Notes: a model not told the origin generated them from the sequence alone. A stretch of 21,946 bases of DNA from Muricomes sp. (GCA_020024675.1 JAHHTM010000006.1:1-21946), one strand, 5' to 3'. Numbered from the stretch's first letter, positions 8,754 to 16,336 are shown. Made by a program: numbers and translations.

Positions 8754-9926
8754 CTACCTTTCTGTCCTAAAAATCTGTTCCTTCTTAAGCATTTCAATAA
8801 AACAATCTATATCCTTTTCATCAAAAGTTCGCATATCCAAAACAAGTTGATCCTCTGTTACCCTTCCTATAACAGGAACTGTAAGACTTCGCAAACGCTT
8901 TGCCAATAATTCTGTAGTTATGGAAAACGGACGTATCATAACTGCCATGCTTTCAATCTTTTCCATAGGAAGAGAACCACCACCAATCTGTGACATACAT
9001 TTCTTTACACTGATTTCCGCCGGAAAATCTTCTGATCTTAGTTTTTCACTAAAAGTCTTGGCAGCTTGTTTTATTTTTTCCAGTGGTCTTGTGATCATCT
9101 CAAGTACCGGTATATTCTTCACCGCTTTCTTTTCTGAAAGATATTCTTTTAATACGGTTTCCAGTGCGCAGGCTGTAAACTTGTCAATTCGAAGTGCTCT
9201 CGTGAGCTGATTTTTTTTCATTTGTTCCAGATATTTTTTCTTTCCTACAATAATGCCAGCCTGAGGTCCTCCAAGAAGCTTATCTCCACTAAAGCACACA
9301 ACATCTGCACCATTTTTTATGGATTCTTGTACCGTAGGTTCATGCAAAAGCCCATATTTTTCGAGATTGATCAATACTCCACTTCCAAGATCTTCAATCA
9401 CAGGAATCTCATATTGTTTTTTTAACGAAGTTAATTCTTTAATCGATACACTCTCCGTAAATCCAACAATACGGTAGTTGCTTGTGTGTACTTTCATAAG
9501 AACTTTTGTATTTTCAGTTATGGCATTTTCATAATCGGAAAGATGTGTCTTATTCGTCGTGCCTACTTCTCTTAATATCGCACCACTTTGTTCCATCACA
9601 TCTGGAATACGAAATTTTCCTCCAACTTCCACAAGTTCTCCCCGAGATACGATGGCTTCTCCGTTTTTCGCCATGGTATTTAAAATCAGCATCACTGCTG
9701 CCGCATTATTGTTTACCGCCATGGCTGCTTCTGCACCTGTAATCTCACAGAGCAGTTTTTCAAAATGAGAATATCTTTCTCCTCTTTGTCCTTTTTCCAA
9801 ATCAAATTCTAGATTAGAATAGCCAGAAGCTATTTCCATAATTTTACTTATATGAGCAGAGCTTAAAGGAGCACGCCCTAAATTTGTATGCAGAATTGTT
9901 CCTGTTCCATTTAAGACTTTTTTCAT
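8754..9926 (-). CDS. selA: L-seryl-tRNA(Sec) selenium transferase, 5'-truncated
   Basis: The PLP enzyme SelA converts seryl-tRNA(Sec) to selenocysteyl-tRNA(Sec). The readable part (390 residues) is a clean SelA core: N-G-T-G-T-I-L-H-T-N-L-G-R-A-P at residues 6-20 and the PLP lysine Lys216 in S-G-D-K-L-L-G-G-P-Q-A-G. The family motif at residue 6 normally lies about 80-85 residues in, so the N-terminal region that contacts tRNA(Sec) is missing. In-frame codons just upstream (Q-D-A-I-I-E-K-N-Q-F-N) look like the end of that lost region. The ATG has no good ribosome binding site, unlike neighbouring genes. It ends 4 nt before selB. Probably a non-functional remnant created by a selD-selA deletion. 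Confidence 0.88.
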   Translation of the reverse strand: MKKVLNGTGTILHTNLGRAPLSSAHISKIMEIASGYSNLEFDLEKGQRGERYSHFEKLLCEITGAEAAMAVNNNAAAVMLILNTMAKNGEAIVSRGELVEVGGKFRIPDVMEQSGAILREVGTTNKTHLSDYENAITENTKVLMKVHTSNYRIVGFTESVSIKELTSLKKQYEIPVIEDLGSGVLINLEKYGLLHEPTVQESIKNGADVVCFSGDKLLGGPQAGIIVGKKKYLEQMKKNQLTRALRIDKFTACALETVLKEYLSEKKAVKNIPVLEMITRPLEKIKQAAKTFSEKLRSEDFPAEISVKKCMSQIGGGSLPMEKIESMAVMIRPFSITTELLAKRLRSLTVPVIGRVTEDQLVLDMRTFDEKDIDCFIEMLKKEQIFRTER

Positions 9927-9946
9927 ATTAAACTGATTTTTCTCAA

Positions 9947-10852
9947 TTATTGCATCTTGTATAATATATCTTCATATACCTCTTCCACATCACAAAAAAC
10001 AACATCCTTTTCACAGTGTTCTCTATTTTTATATGCCCCTGCCGGAACCAGTCCCATTTTGGCATATTCCAATGCTTCATCAATATAGGATATCTTTGAT
10101 GCTTCTATCTCAAATGTCACATCACTTGCTGATGCCATTTCTACACAATGACCTAACAGACCAAAACCTGTAACATCTGTACATGCATGTATTTCATAAG
10201 AGGATGCTGCCTCTTTTGCTTTCTTATTCAAAGAAGACATGACTTCTTCTGCTTCGTGTGCGGCCTTTGCTGATGCCATTTCTGCTTTTACTGCTGTATT
10301 TACGATTCCGCATCCCAGTTGTTTTGTAAGAATCAAAACATCCCCCGGTTTACACCCATAGTTTTTATACATTTTATCTGGATGAACAAATCCCGATACG
10401 CAAAGACCATATTTCGGTTCGTTATCCTGAATAGAATGGCCACCTACCAAAACCGCTCCTGCTTCTTTTACCTTGTCTGCCCCTCCTTTTAGGATCTCTC
10501 CTAAAATTTCCGGATCCAGACAATTGGGAAATCCTACAATATTCAATGCAACCTTCGGCTCTCCACCCATGGCATAAACATCACTTAATGCATTTGCCGC
10601 AGCAATCTGTCCAAATGTATACGGATCATCTACGATTGGGGTAAAAAAATCAACTGTCTGAATCATTGCCAGTTCATCATTGATCCGGTATACCGCTGCA
10701 TCATCTGATGTCTCTATCCCTACAATTAGATTTTCGTCTTCAAATTTTGGTAACTTTCCCAGAACCTGAGAAAGGGTCTTCGGACCTATTTTAGCTGCTC
10801 ATCCAGCTGTTTGCGCCATCTGTGTAAGATGAATTTCTTTTATATTACTCAT
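9947..10852 (-). CDS. selD: Selenophosphate synthetase SelD, selenoprotein, 3'-truncated
   Basis: SelD makes selenophosphate from selenide and ATP. The start at 10852 has an AAGGAG ribosome binding site 8 nt upstream. Reading from it gives M-S-N-I-K-E-I-H-L-T-Q-M-A-Q-T-A-G, then TGA at 10799-10801, then A-A-K-I-G-P, so the TGA is the catalytic Cys/Sec (residue 18) followed by Lys21, as in Cys17/Lys20 of E. coli SelD. Beyond it the frame is open and conserved: T-S-D-D-A-A-V, V-D-F-F-T-P-I-V-D, G-G-H-S-I, D-V-T-G-F-G-L-L-G-H. It stops after 301 residues at D-I-L-Y-K-M-Q, just where the conserved DPQTSGGLL-type segment should follow; about 45-50 C-terminal residues are absent. The cause appears to be a deletion reaching into selA. 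Confidence 0.92.
10754..10774 (-). promoter_or_regulatory. Candidate bacterial SECIS hairpin in selD
   Basis: On the minus strand, 25 nt after the in-frame TGA, CTTTCTCAG and CTGGGAAAG form a 9-bp stem (one T-G wobble) around a 3-nt GTT loop. The loop begins 34 nt past the TGA and starts with G, matching the general rule for bacterial SECIS elements (a short stem-loop with an early G, roughly 16-37 nt downstream of UGA). Pairing is seen directly; SECIS function is inferred. A smaller hairpin, GGTC-CGAA-GACC, lies between it and the TGA. Confidence 0.6.
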
Positions 10853-10889
10853 ACATACTTCTCCTTTTTACTTTTTCCTCTATCTGCTA

Positions 10890-11504
10890 TTAAGGACGTA
10901 TCACTTTGTCCGCTTTTGAAAGTTTTTCTACTATATCGTACATATTGGTCACATTACCTACTTCCAACTGATCTTTTTTTCCATAAAAATCAAGGCATGT
11001 TCCACATGTCAGTATCTCTACTCCTTCTTCTTCCATAAATTTAAGATCTTCTAGGGAGTCTGATCCTTTTGTAGTAAGAAGAGCTCCACCATTATAAAAT
11101 AGAATCGTTTTCGGAAGTTCCTCCAACTGTGATACTGCAAACAAAAAACCTTTCATAAGAACTTCGCCTAATTTTTCATCGCCTGCTCCCATTTCTTTAG
11201 AAGAAATAGCAACAACAACGTTTACTTCATCCTGTTTCGCCTTTTTTTCCGTTTCAATCACCTTGTCAGATCCTTTTTCTGCCACATCTTTATTCATATT
11301 GATGCAAACATGAATTTCCTGCTCGTGAATTTTTTCTACTGACACATCTGCTCCAAGTGATATAGCCATTTTTTTTACATTATTCATGGCAATATCATTA
11401 TCCACTAATACAACCACCTCGCTTACTCCAGGTTGTTCCATAGCTTTTTTGGTTTTGATAACCGGAACAGGACACACATCTCCTATTGCATTTACTATAA
11501 TCAT
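10890..11504 (-). CDS. yedF: Selenium metabolism protein YedF
   Basis: A 204-residue two-domain protein of the selenium-associated YedF family. Residues 1-72 form a TusA/SirA-like domain with the C-P-V-P motif at 11-14, whose cysteine can carry a persulfide or perselenide. Residues about 94-204 form a DsrE-like domain ending with C-G-T-C at 167-170. It probably relays selenium from the csd-encoded enzyme to SelD; this is inferred from family and context. First gene of the operon, 37 nt upstream of selD, with a plausible promoter at 11545-11573 and a modest TAGGTAA ribosome binding site. The protein appears intact. Confidence 0.92.
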   Translation of the reverse strand: MIIVNAIGDVCPVPVIKTKKAMEQPGVSEVVVLVDNDIAMNNVKKMAISLGADVSVEKIHEQEIHVCINMNKDVAEKGSDKVIETEKKAKQDEVNVVVAISSKEMGAGDEKLGEVLMKGFLFAVSQLEELPKTILFYNGGALLTTKGSDSLEDLKFMEEEGVEILTCGTCLDFYGKKDQLEVGNVTNMYDIVEKLSKADKVIRP

Positions 11505-11544
11505 AACTATTACCTACCATTTTCTCTAAATTAGTTATAGATAT

Positions 11545-11573
11545 ATTCTATCATCAAATCGATTTCACGTAAA
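11545..11573 (-). promoter_or_regulatory. Promoter of the selenium operon
   Basis: Minus-strand TTTACG (11568-11573) and TAGAAT (11545-11550) with 17-nt spacing lie about 45 nt upstream of yedF. No clear LysR-type box (T-N11-A inverted repeat) could be singled out in this AT-rich stretch. The rest of 11574-11660, up to the divergent promoter, shows nothing recognisable. Confidence 0.45.
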
Positions 11574-11662
11574 TATCTTTCCTTTTTTTTGGGTAAAACC
11601 ATCAAAAAATCGCGTTTCCTACATTCAGATATAACTTTAACGCAAAAAAGTGTGTGAAAATA

Positions 11663-11691
11663 TTGAATTTTTTTACAAGATTATGTATAAT
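11663..11691 (+). promoter_or_regulatory. Promoter of the OPT transporter gene
   Basis: A near-consensus sigma-A promoter: TTGAAT (11663-11668), 17-nt spacer, TATAAT (11686-11691). The OPT start codon follows 35 nt downstream. Confidence 0.75.
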
Positions 11692-11726
11692 TGTTCAAGT
11701 ACTATTTTTATGAAAGGGAAAAAACA

Positions 11727-13640
11727 ATGAATGAACAAAAAGAATTCAAACCTTATATTCCGGCTGAAAAAGTAACTCCGGAATTAACAGTCACTTCTAT
11801 TGTAATGGGTATTATTTTAGCTGTTATCTTCGGTGCAGCTAATGCTTACTTGGGTCTTCGTGTTGGTATGACAGTTTCTGCCTCTATTCCAGCCGCTGTA
11901 CTTGCAATGGGTGTAATCCGCGTTATCATGCGCAAAAACTCTATCCTTGAAAGTAACATCGTACAGACTATAGGTTCTGCCGGTGAGTCTGTTGCAGCTG
12001 GTGCTATTTTTACACTTCCTGCACTTTTCCTCTGGGCAAAAGAAGGAAAAATGGAAACACCTGGAATTATGGAGATTACAATCATCGCTCTCCTTGGTGG
12101 ACTTCTCGGTGTACTTTTCATGGTACCACTTAGAAATGCACTTATCGTAAAAGAACATGGTATTCTTCCATATCCAGAAGGAACAGCATGTGCCGAAGTT
12201 CTTCTTGCTGGTGAAGAAGGCGGTGCTAATGCTTCTACTGTATTCGCTGGTATGGGAATCGCTGCTTTATTTAAATTATTCATCGATGGTTTAAAAGCAG
12301 TTCCAAGTGAAATTTCCTATACATTTAAAAGCTTTTCAGGAACAATCGGAACTCAAATTTACCCTGCAGTATTTTCAGTAGGATATATCTGCGGACCACG
12401 TATTTCTTCTTACATGTTTGCCGGTGGTCTTGTAAGTTGGATGGTATTGATTCCGGCTATTGTTTTATTTGGTGCTGATGCTATTCTTTATCCAGGAGAA
12501 GCCACAATTGCTACTATGTTTGCTGAAGGTGGTGCTGGCGCTATCTGGGGAAGTTACATTCGTTATATTGGTGCTGGTGCACTTGCTGCTGGTGGTATCA
12601 TCAGTCTTATCAAATCTCTTCCACTTATCATACGTACATTCCGTGACGCGATCAAGAGTTTGAGAGGAACTTCCGTTACAAACACAAGCAGAACTGGTCA
12701 GGATCTTAACATGGGATTCATCCTTGGTGCAATTCTTCTCTGTGTAGTAGCTATTTGGCTTGCACCTCCAATTCCTGTAACATTCCTTGGTGCATTACTT
12801 GTTGTAGTATTTGGTTTCTTCTTTGCTACAGTGTCTTCCCGTATGGTTGGTCTTGTAGGAAGTAGTAACAACCCTGTATCAGGTATGGCGATCGCAACAC
12901 TTTTATTCTCAACTCTTATTCTGAAAGCTACTGGAGATACTGGCGTTCATGGAATGCAGGGAGCAATCGCAATCGGTTCTATCATTTGTATCGTAGCTGC
13001 CATCGCAGGAGATACATCACAGGACTTAAAGACAGGTTTCCTTCTTGGTGCAACACCTAAGAAACAACAGATTGGTGAGTTCATCGGTGTTATCGCCGCT
13101 GCACTTGCTATCGGTGGTGTTTTATATCTTTTGAATGCAGCTTGGGGATTTGGTACAGAGCAACTTGCTGCACCACAGGCAATGCTTATGAAGATGATCA
13201 TCGAAGGAGTTATGGAAAACAACCTTCCATGGGCACTTGTATTTATCGGTGTATGCCTTGCCGTTGTTATTGAAATTCTTGGTATTCCAGTTCTTCCATT
13301 TGCAATTGGTGTATATCTTCCAGTCCAGTTAAATGCTTGTATCATGGTTGGTGGAATTGTACGTCTTGTATTTGAAAAACTGAAAACAGACAAAAAGAAA
13401 AAAGAAGCAATCATCAATGATGGTATCCTCTACTGCTCTGGTATGATTGCCGGAGAAGGTCTTGTAGGAATCCTTCTTGCAGTATTTGCAATATTTGGTA
13501 TCAGTGATGTAATCGATATCTCTGGAAAACTCAATTTATCACCAGTTGTAGCTGCAGTTGCCGCTTTAGTCGTATTCGCACTGATGATCCTTACAGTTCT
13601 TAAATTCTCTATTTGGAAAAAAAGAGACAACAATAAATAA
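11727..13640 (+). CDS. OPT family oligopeptide transporter
   Basis: A 637-residue polytopic membrane protein of the OPT superfamily, which in bacteria imports short peptides or metal chelates, probably with protons. The N-terminus has the family pattern E-L-T-V-T-S-I-V-M-G-I-I-L-A-V-I-F-G-A-A-N-A-Y-L-G-L-R, and many hydrophobic helices follow (roughly 14-16). Conserved stretches include P-Y-P-E-G-T-A-C-A-E-V-L and G-D-T-S-Q-D-L-K-T-G. Start is the ATG at 11727 with AAAGGG 8 nt upstream; a reading from 11691 would begin inside the promoter. A PqqD-like gene follows after 2 nt. The substrate is not evident from sequence, and a link to the divergent selenium operon is not supported beyond proximity. 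Confidence 0.95.
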   Translation: MNEQKEFKPYIPAEKVTPELTVTSIVMGIILAVIFGAANAYLGLRVGMTVSASIPAAVLAMGVIRVIMRKNSILESNIVQTIGSAGESVAAGAIFTLPALFLWAKEGKMETPGIMEITIIALLGGLLGVLFMVPLRNALIVKEHGILPYPEGTACAEVLLAGEEGGANASTVFAGMGIAALFKLFIDGLKAVPSEISYTFKSFSGTIGTQIYPAVFSVGYICGPRISSYMFAGGLVSWMVLIPAIVLFGADAILYPGEATIATMFAEGGAGAIWGSYIRYIGAGALAAGGIISLIKSLPLIIRTFRDAIKSLRGTSVTNTSRTGQDLNMGFILGAILLCVVAIWLAPPIPVTFLGALLVVVFGFFFATVSSRMVGLVGSSNNPVSGMAIATLLFSTLILKATGDTGVHGMQGAIAIGSIICIVAAIAGDTSQDLKTGFLLGATPKKQQIGEFIGVIAAALAIGGVLYLLNAAWGFGTEQLAAPQAMLMKMIIEGVMENNLPWALVFIGVCLAVVIEILGIPVLPFAIGVYLPVQLNACIMVGGIVRLVFEKLKTDKKKKEAIINDGILYCSGMIAGEGLVGILLAVFAIFGISDVIDISGKLNLSPVVAAVAALVVFALMILTVLKFSIWKKRDNNK

Positions 13641-13642
13641 TC

Positions 13643-13996
13643 ATGAAAAAGAAAAAAGAGATTATTGATCAGAACTTTTTAGAATTCATTCCCGAAAAAA
13701 GTTCTCAGCTTAAATGGCATACAGACAATAAGGGAACTGTTACACTTGATATTGAAAATACTGGTTTTTTTAATCGTCTTGCACAGAAGGTATTCTTAAA
13801 ACCAGAATATACACATGTGCATCTCGATGAACTTGGAAGCTTCGTCTGGCCTCTTATAGATGGTAAAAAAGATATCATTGAATTAGGTAAACAAGTAAAA
13901 GAACATTTTGGTGAAAAAGCCGAACCTCTTTATCCAAGACTTGCAAAGTATTTTCAGATTCTAGAAAGTTATCATTTCATTAAATTGAATAAATAA
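13643..13996 (+). CDS. PqqD family protein
   Basis: A 117-residue cytoplasmic protein with a PqqD-like domain at about residues 58-115: L-D-E-L-G-S-F-V-W-P-L-I-D-G-K-K-D-I-I-E-L, then a helix pair ending with L-E-S-Y-H-F-I. PqqD proteins are winged-helix peptide-binding modules that usually present precursor peptides to radical SAM enzymes. No radical SAM or precursor peptide gene is in the window. The gene begins 2 nt after the OPT stop and has only a weak ribosome binding site, so translation is probably coupled to the transporter. A strong terminator follows. The N-terminal 50 residues are not typical of minimal PqqD. Its role with the transporter is unknown. Confidence 0.82.
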   Translation: MKKKKEIIDQNFLEFIPEKSSQLKWHTDNKGTVTLDIENTGFFNRLAQKVFLKPEYTHVHLDELGSFVWPLIDGKKDIIELGKQVKEHFGEKAEPLYPRLAKYFQILESYHFIKLNK

Positions 13997-14003
13997 GAAC
14001 CAC

Positions 14004-14042
14004 AAAAAAGTTCCAGGTGTATCTCGCATCTGGAACTTTTTT
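14004..14042 (+). terminator. Rho-independent terminator of the OPT-PqqD operon
   Basis: AAAAAAGTTCCAG pairs with CTGGAACTTTTTT around a 13-nt loop, 8 nt after the PqqD gene stop. The T-run makes it a strong terminator on the plus strand. Confidence 0.9.
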
Positions 14043-14088
14043 ATGATATACTATTTTCATGTAAATTATTATCAGAGAGGATATTATT

Positions 14089-14949
14089 ATGTGGATTGCA
14101 GATAATTGGAAAGATTATAAAGTAATAGACTGTTCCTGCGGTGAAAAATTGGAGACATGGGGTGACTATACTCTGATTCGTCCAGACCCACAGGTAATTT
14201 GGAATACACCAAAAAAGGAATTTGGATGGAAACATCCAAACGGCCATTATCACCGTAGCAAAAAAGGTGGTGGTGAATGGGAATTTTTTGACCTGCCTCA
14301 TCAGTGGCAGATTCATTATGGTTCCCTTACTTTTAATTTAAAGCCTTTTAATTTTAAACACACAGGACTTTTTCCTGAACAGGCTGTTAACTGGGACTGG
14401 TTCTCCAAAAAAATCAGAAATGCGGGACGTCCTGTTAAAGTACTTAATCTCTTTGCGTATACAGGTGGAGCCACTCTTGCTGCGGCGGCTGCGGGAGCAC
14501 AAGTAACTCATGTAGATGCTTCTAAAGGTATGGTAAACTGGGCAAAAGAAAATGCGATATCTTCCGGCCTCAAAGATGCACCGATCCGCTGGCTTGTAGA
14601 TGACTGTGTTAAGTTTGTAGAACGTGAAATCCGAAGAGGTAATACTTACGATGCCATCATCATGGATCCACCATCTTATGGACGTGGTCCAAAAGGAGAA
14701 ATCTGGAAAATCGAAGATATGATTCATGACCTTATCAAACTTTGCACAAAGATTTTGTCAAAGGATGCTATTTTCTTTTTGATCAACTCCTACACCACCG
14801 GACTTGCACCGGCAGTTCTTACTTATATGATTTCTACAGAGTTAAAAGATTGGAATGGACATGTGGAATCTCAGGAAATCGGCCTTCCTGTAGAGAGCAA
14901 TGGACTTGTACTTCCATGTGGTGCTTCCGGACGATGGGAATGCCGCTAA
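14089..14949 (+). CDS. Class I SAM-dependent methyltransferase, RlmI/RlmK-like
   Basis: A 286-residue Rossmann-fold methyltransferase. The SAM-binding motif is V-L-N-L-F-A-Y-T-G-G-A-T-L-A-A-A near residue 125, the acidic motif is V-D-A-S-K-G-M-V near 144, and the catalytic-type motif D-P-P-S-Y-G-R-G-P near 198. These resemble the catalytic half of the 23S rRNA methyltransferases RlmI and RlmK, but the N-terminal PUA or THUMP domain is absent; the first 100 residues hold W-N-T-P-K-K-E-F-G-W-K and similar aromatic stretches. The substrate is probably rRNA, but unproven. The ATG has a GAGAGG ribosome binding site and the gene lies alone between two terminators. Confidence 0.85.
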   Translation: MWIADNWKDYKVIDCSCGEKLETWGDYTLIRPDPQVIWNTPKKEFGWKHPNGHYHRSKKGGGEWEFFDLPHQWQIHYGSLTFNLKPFNFKHTGLFPEQAVNWDWFSKKIRNAGRPVKVLNLFAYTGGATLAAAAAGAQVTHVDASKGMVNWAKENAISSGLKDAPIRWLVDDCVKFVEREIRRGNTYDAIIMDPPSYGRGPKGEIWKIEDMIHDLIKLCTKILSKDAIFFLINSYTTGLAPAVLTYMISTELKDWNGHVESQEIGLPVESNGLVLPCGASGRWECR

Positions 14950-14962
14950 ATATAACAACTTA

Positions 14963-15003
14963 AAAAAGCAACTTTCGCATTCATATGTGAAAGTTGCTTT
15001 TTT
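14963..15003. terminator. Bidirectional terminator between methyltransferase and Sir2 genes
   Basis: AAAAAAGCAACTTTC and GAAAGTTGCTTTTTT form a long stem; the inner CGCAT/ATGTG bases can extend it. The T-run on each strand serves both the methyltransferase gene (plus) and the Sir2 gene (minus), whose stop codon abuts the hairpin at 15004. Confidence 0.9.
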
Positions 15004-15732
15004 CTATCTTACTTTTATCTGTCCTAGTACTTCCCCTATAGGTGCCTGTATAGAAAGTTCTGAACAAACTCGTCTGGCTGTATCTGATTTATTAATTACA
15101 ACAAGATGTTTTCCTTTAAAATAATCAATAAATCCAGCCGCCGGATATACTACAAGTGAAGTTCCTCCAATGATAAGTGTATCTGCATTTGAAATTGCCT
15201 GAACTGTTTTATATATCGTTCCCTGATCAAGCCCCTCCTCATACAATACCACATCTGGCTTTATGATCCCTCCACAGGCGCATCTTGGAATTCCTCTGCT
15301 ATCTTTTACGTACTGTGCATCATAAAATTTTCCACACTCTACACAATAATTTCTATGTATGCTTCCATGCAATTCAAAGACCTTTTTACTTCCCGCCATT
15401 TGGTGCAAACCATCAATATTCTGGGTAATAACTGCAGATAATTTTCCTGCCTTCTCAAGTTCTGCCAGTTTTAAATGTGCTTTATTCGGTTTTGCATCTA
15501 GAATCATCATTTTTTCTTTATAAAATTCATAGAAAGTCTCTGTATGCTTCAAAAAGAACGAATGACTTACAACCTGCTCCGGTGTATATTTATACTTCTG
15601 ATGATAAATCCCATCTGCACTACGAAAATCTGGTATATTGCTTTCTGTGGAAACACCGGCTCCACCAAAAAATACTATATTCTTGCTTTCATCTATGATC
15701 CTTTGTAATTGCTCTACTTCTTTTTCATACAT
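15004..15732 (-). CDS. NAD-dependent protein deacylase, Sir2 family
   Basis: A 242-residue bacterial sirtuin (CobB/SrtN-like), which removes acyl groups from lysines using NAD+. Signature elements are complete: G-A-G-V-S-T-E-S-N-I-P-D-F-R (24-37), T-Q-N-I-D at 103-107, the catalytic His122 in E-L-H-G-S, and a zinc site of Cys130, Cys133, Cys151 and Cys153 (C-V-E-C and C-A-C). Length is normal. The start is 19 nt after the HD-domain gene stop with a purine-rich AGAAAGAAG ribosome binding site, so both genes are probably co-transcribed. Cytoplasmic. Which acyl group it prefers cannot be told. Confidence 0.95.
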   Translation of the reverse strand: MYEKEVEQLQRIIDESKNIVFFGGAGVSTESNIPDFRSADGIYHQKYKYTPEQVVSHSFFLKHTETFYEFYKEKMMILDAKPNKAHLKLAELEKAGKLSAVITQNIDGLHQMAGSKKVFELHGSIHRNYCVECGKFYDAQYVKDSRGIPRCACGGIIKPDVVLYEEGLDQGTIYKTVQAISNADTLIIGGTSLVVYPAAGFIDYFKGKHLVVINKSDTARRVCSELSIQAPIGEVLGQIKVR

Positions 15733-15751
15733 ATCATTTACTTCTTTCTTA

Positions 15752-16336
15752 TCAACAATCTTCTATATTTCCCATATCAACATGTTTCTTTACAATTTTT
15801 TTCATGCACTCCCATATATCTTTCGAAGTTTCTTCAATGTGCTCATTTCTTTTATATATCTGAGATTTTTTTACCCCGTGTTCTTTCCAGCTGACTCCCT
15901 TTGTTGCATCATTTAATAACATTGGTTGAAGATTATCGAGAAGATGCGCATACTTTGCATCTGCGGTTTCATATTCTTCGAATTCTTCCCACAGATTTCT
16001 CAACATTTCCCCCTGTTCTTGTGGAAGCATACCAAAAATCCTATCCGCACATGCTTCTTCTCTTGCTCGTTTTGTCTTTGCCCCTTCCGGATCGTAGGCA
16101 TAAGTGTCTCCTGCATCGATTTCTACAAGGTCATGAATTAAAACCATCGTAATAACTTTTGACACATTTGCCTTCGGAACATATTCTTGTAAGATTACGG
16201 CCATAAGCGCAATATGCCAGGAATGTTCTGCATCATTTTCTTTTCGCTTTCCATCTGCAAGGTATGTCTGGCGAAAAATATTTTTTATCTGATCCACTTC
16301 TCGTATAAATTGTAATTGCTGTTCTAATCTTGTCAT
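15752..16336 (-). CDS. HD-domain metal-dependent phosphohydrolase (YfbR-like)
   Basis: A 194-residue HD-superfamily protein of the HD_3 type, relatives of which include 5'-deoxynucleotidases such as YfbR. The metal-binding set is visible: His38 in A-E-H-S-W-H, the His68-Asp69 pair in I-H-D-L-V-E-I-D, and a later Asp134 in L-L-D-N-L-Q-P. It probably hydrolyses a nucleotide phosphate in the cytoplasm, but the substrate is not fixed by sequence. The ATG has an AGGGGGGAT ribosome binding site. It is the first gene of a two-gene unit with the Sir2 deacylase. Its promoter could not be identified with confidence in 16337-16454. Confidence 0.88.
   Translation of the reverse strand: MTRLEQQLQFIREVDQIKNIFRQTYLADGKRKENDAEHSWHIALMAVILQEYVPKANVSKVITMVLIHDLVEIDAGDTYAYDPEGAKTKRAREEACADRIFGMLPQEQGEMLRNLWEEFEEYETADAKYAHLLDNLQPMLLNDATKGVSWKEHGVKKSQIYKRNEHIEETSKDIWECMKKIVKKHVDMGNIEDC

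Noticed and set aside
8750..8797. Longer N-terminus for SelB starting at 8797
   Set aside because: It overlaps selA and precedes the family-typical M-K-H-I-I-I-G start, which has a ribosome binding site overlapping the selA end.
9926..9965. Programmed -1 frameshift making a SelD-SelA fusion protein
   Set aside because: The frames are related by -1, but there is no slippery heptamer before the TAA at 9947-9949, and essential segments of both proteins would still be missing.
9947..10666. selD as a 239-residue gene starting at 10666
   Set aside because: This start removes the catalytic region. The frame upstream, with one TGA at the Sec position and a strong ribosome binding site at 10861-10866, is conserved SelD sequence.
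11817..12283. Antisense open frames across the OPT gene (also 12947-13417 and 13430-13633)
   Set aside because: They lie wholly within a strongly supported membrane protein gene on the other strand, have no family resemblance and no ribosome binding sites.
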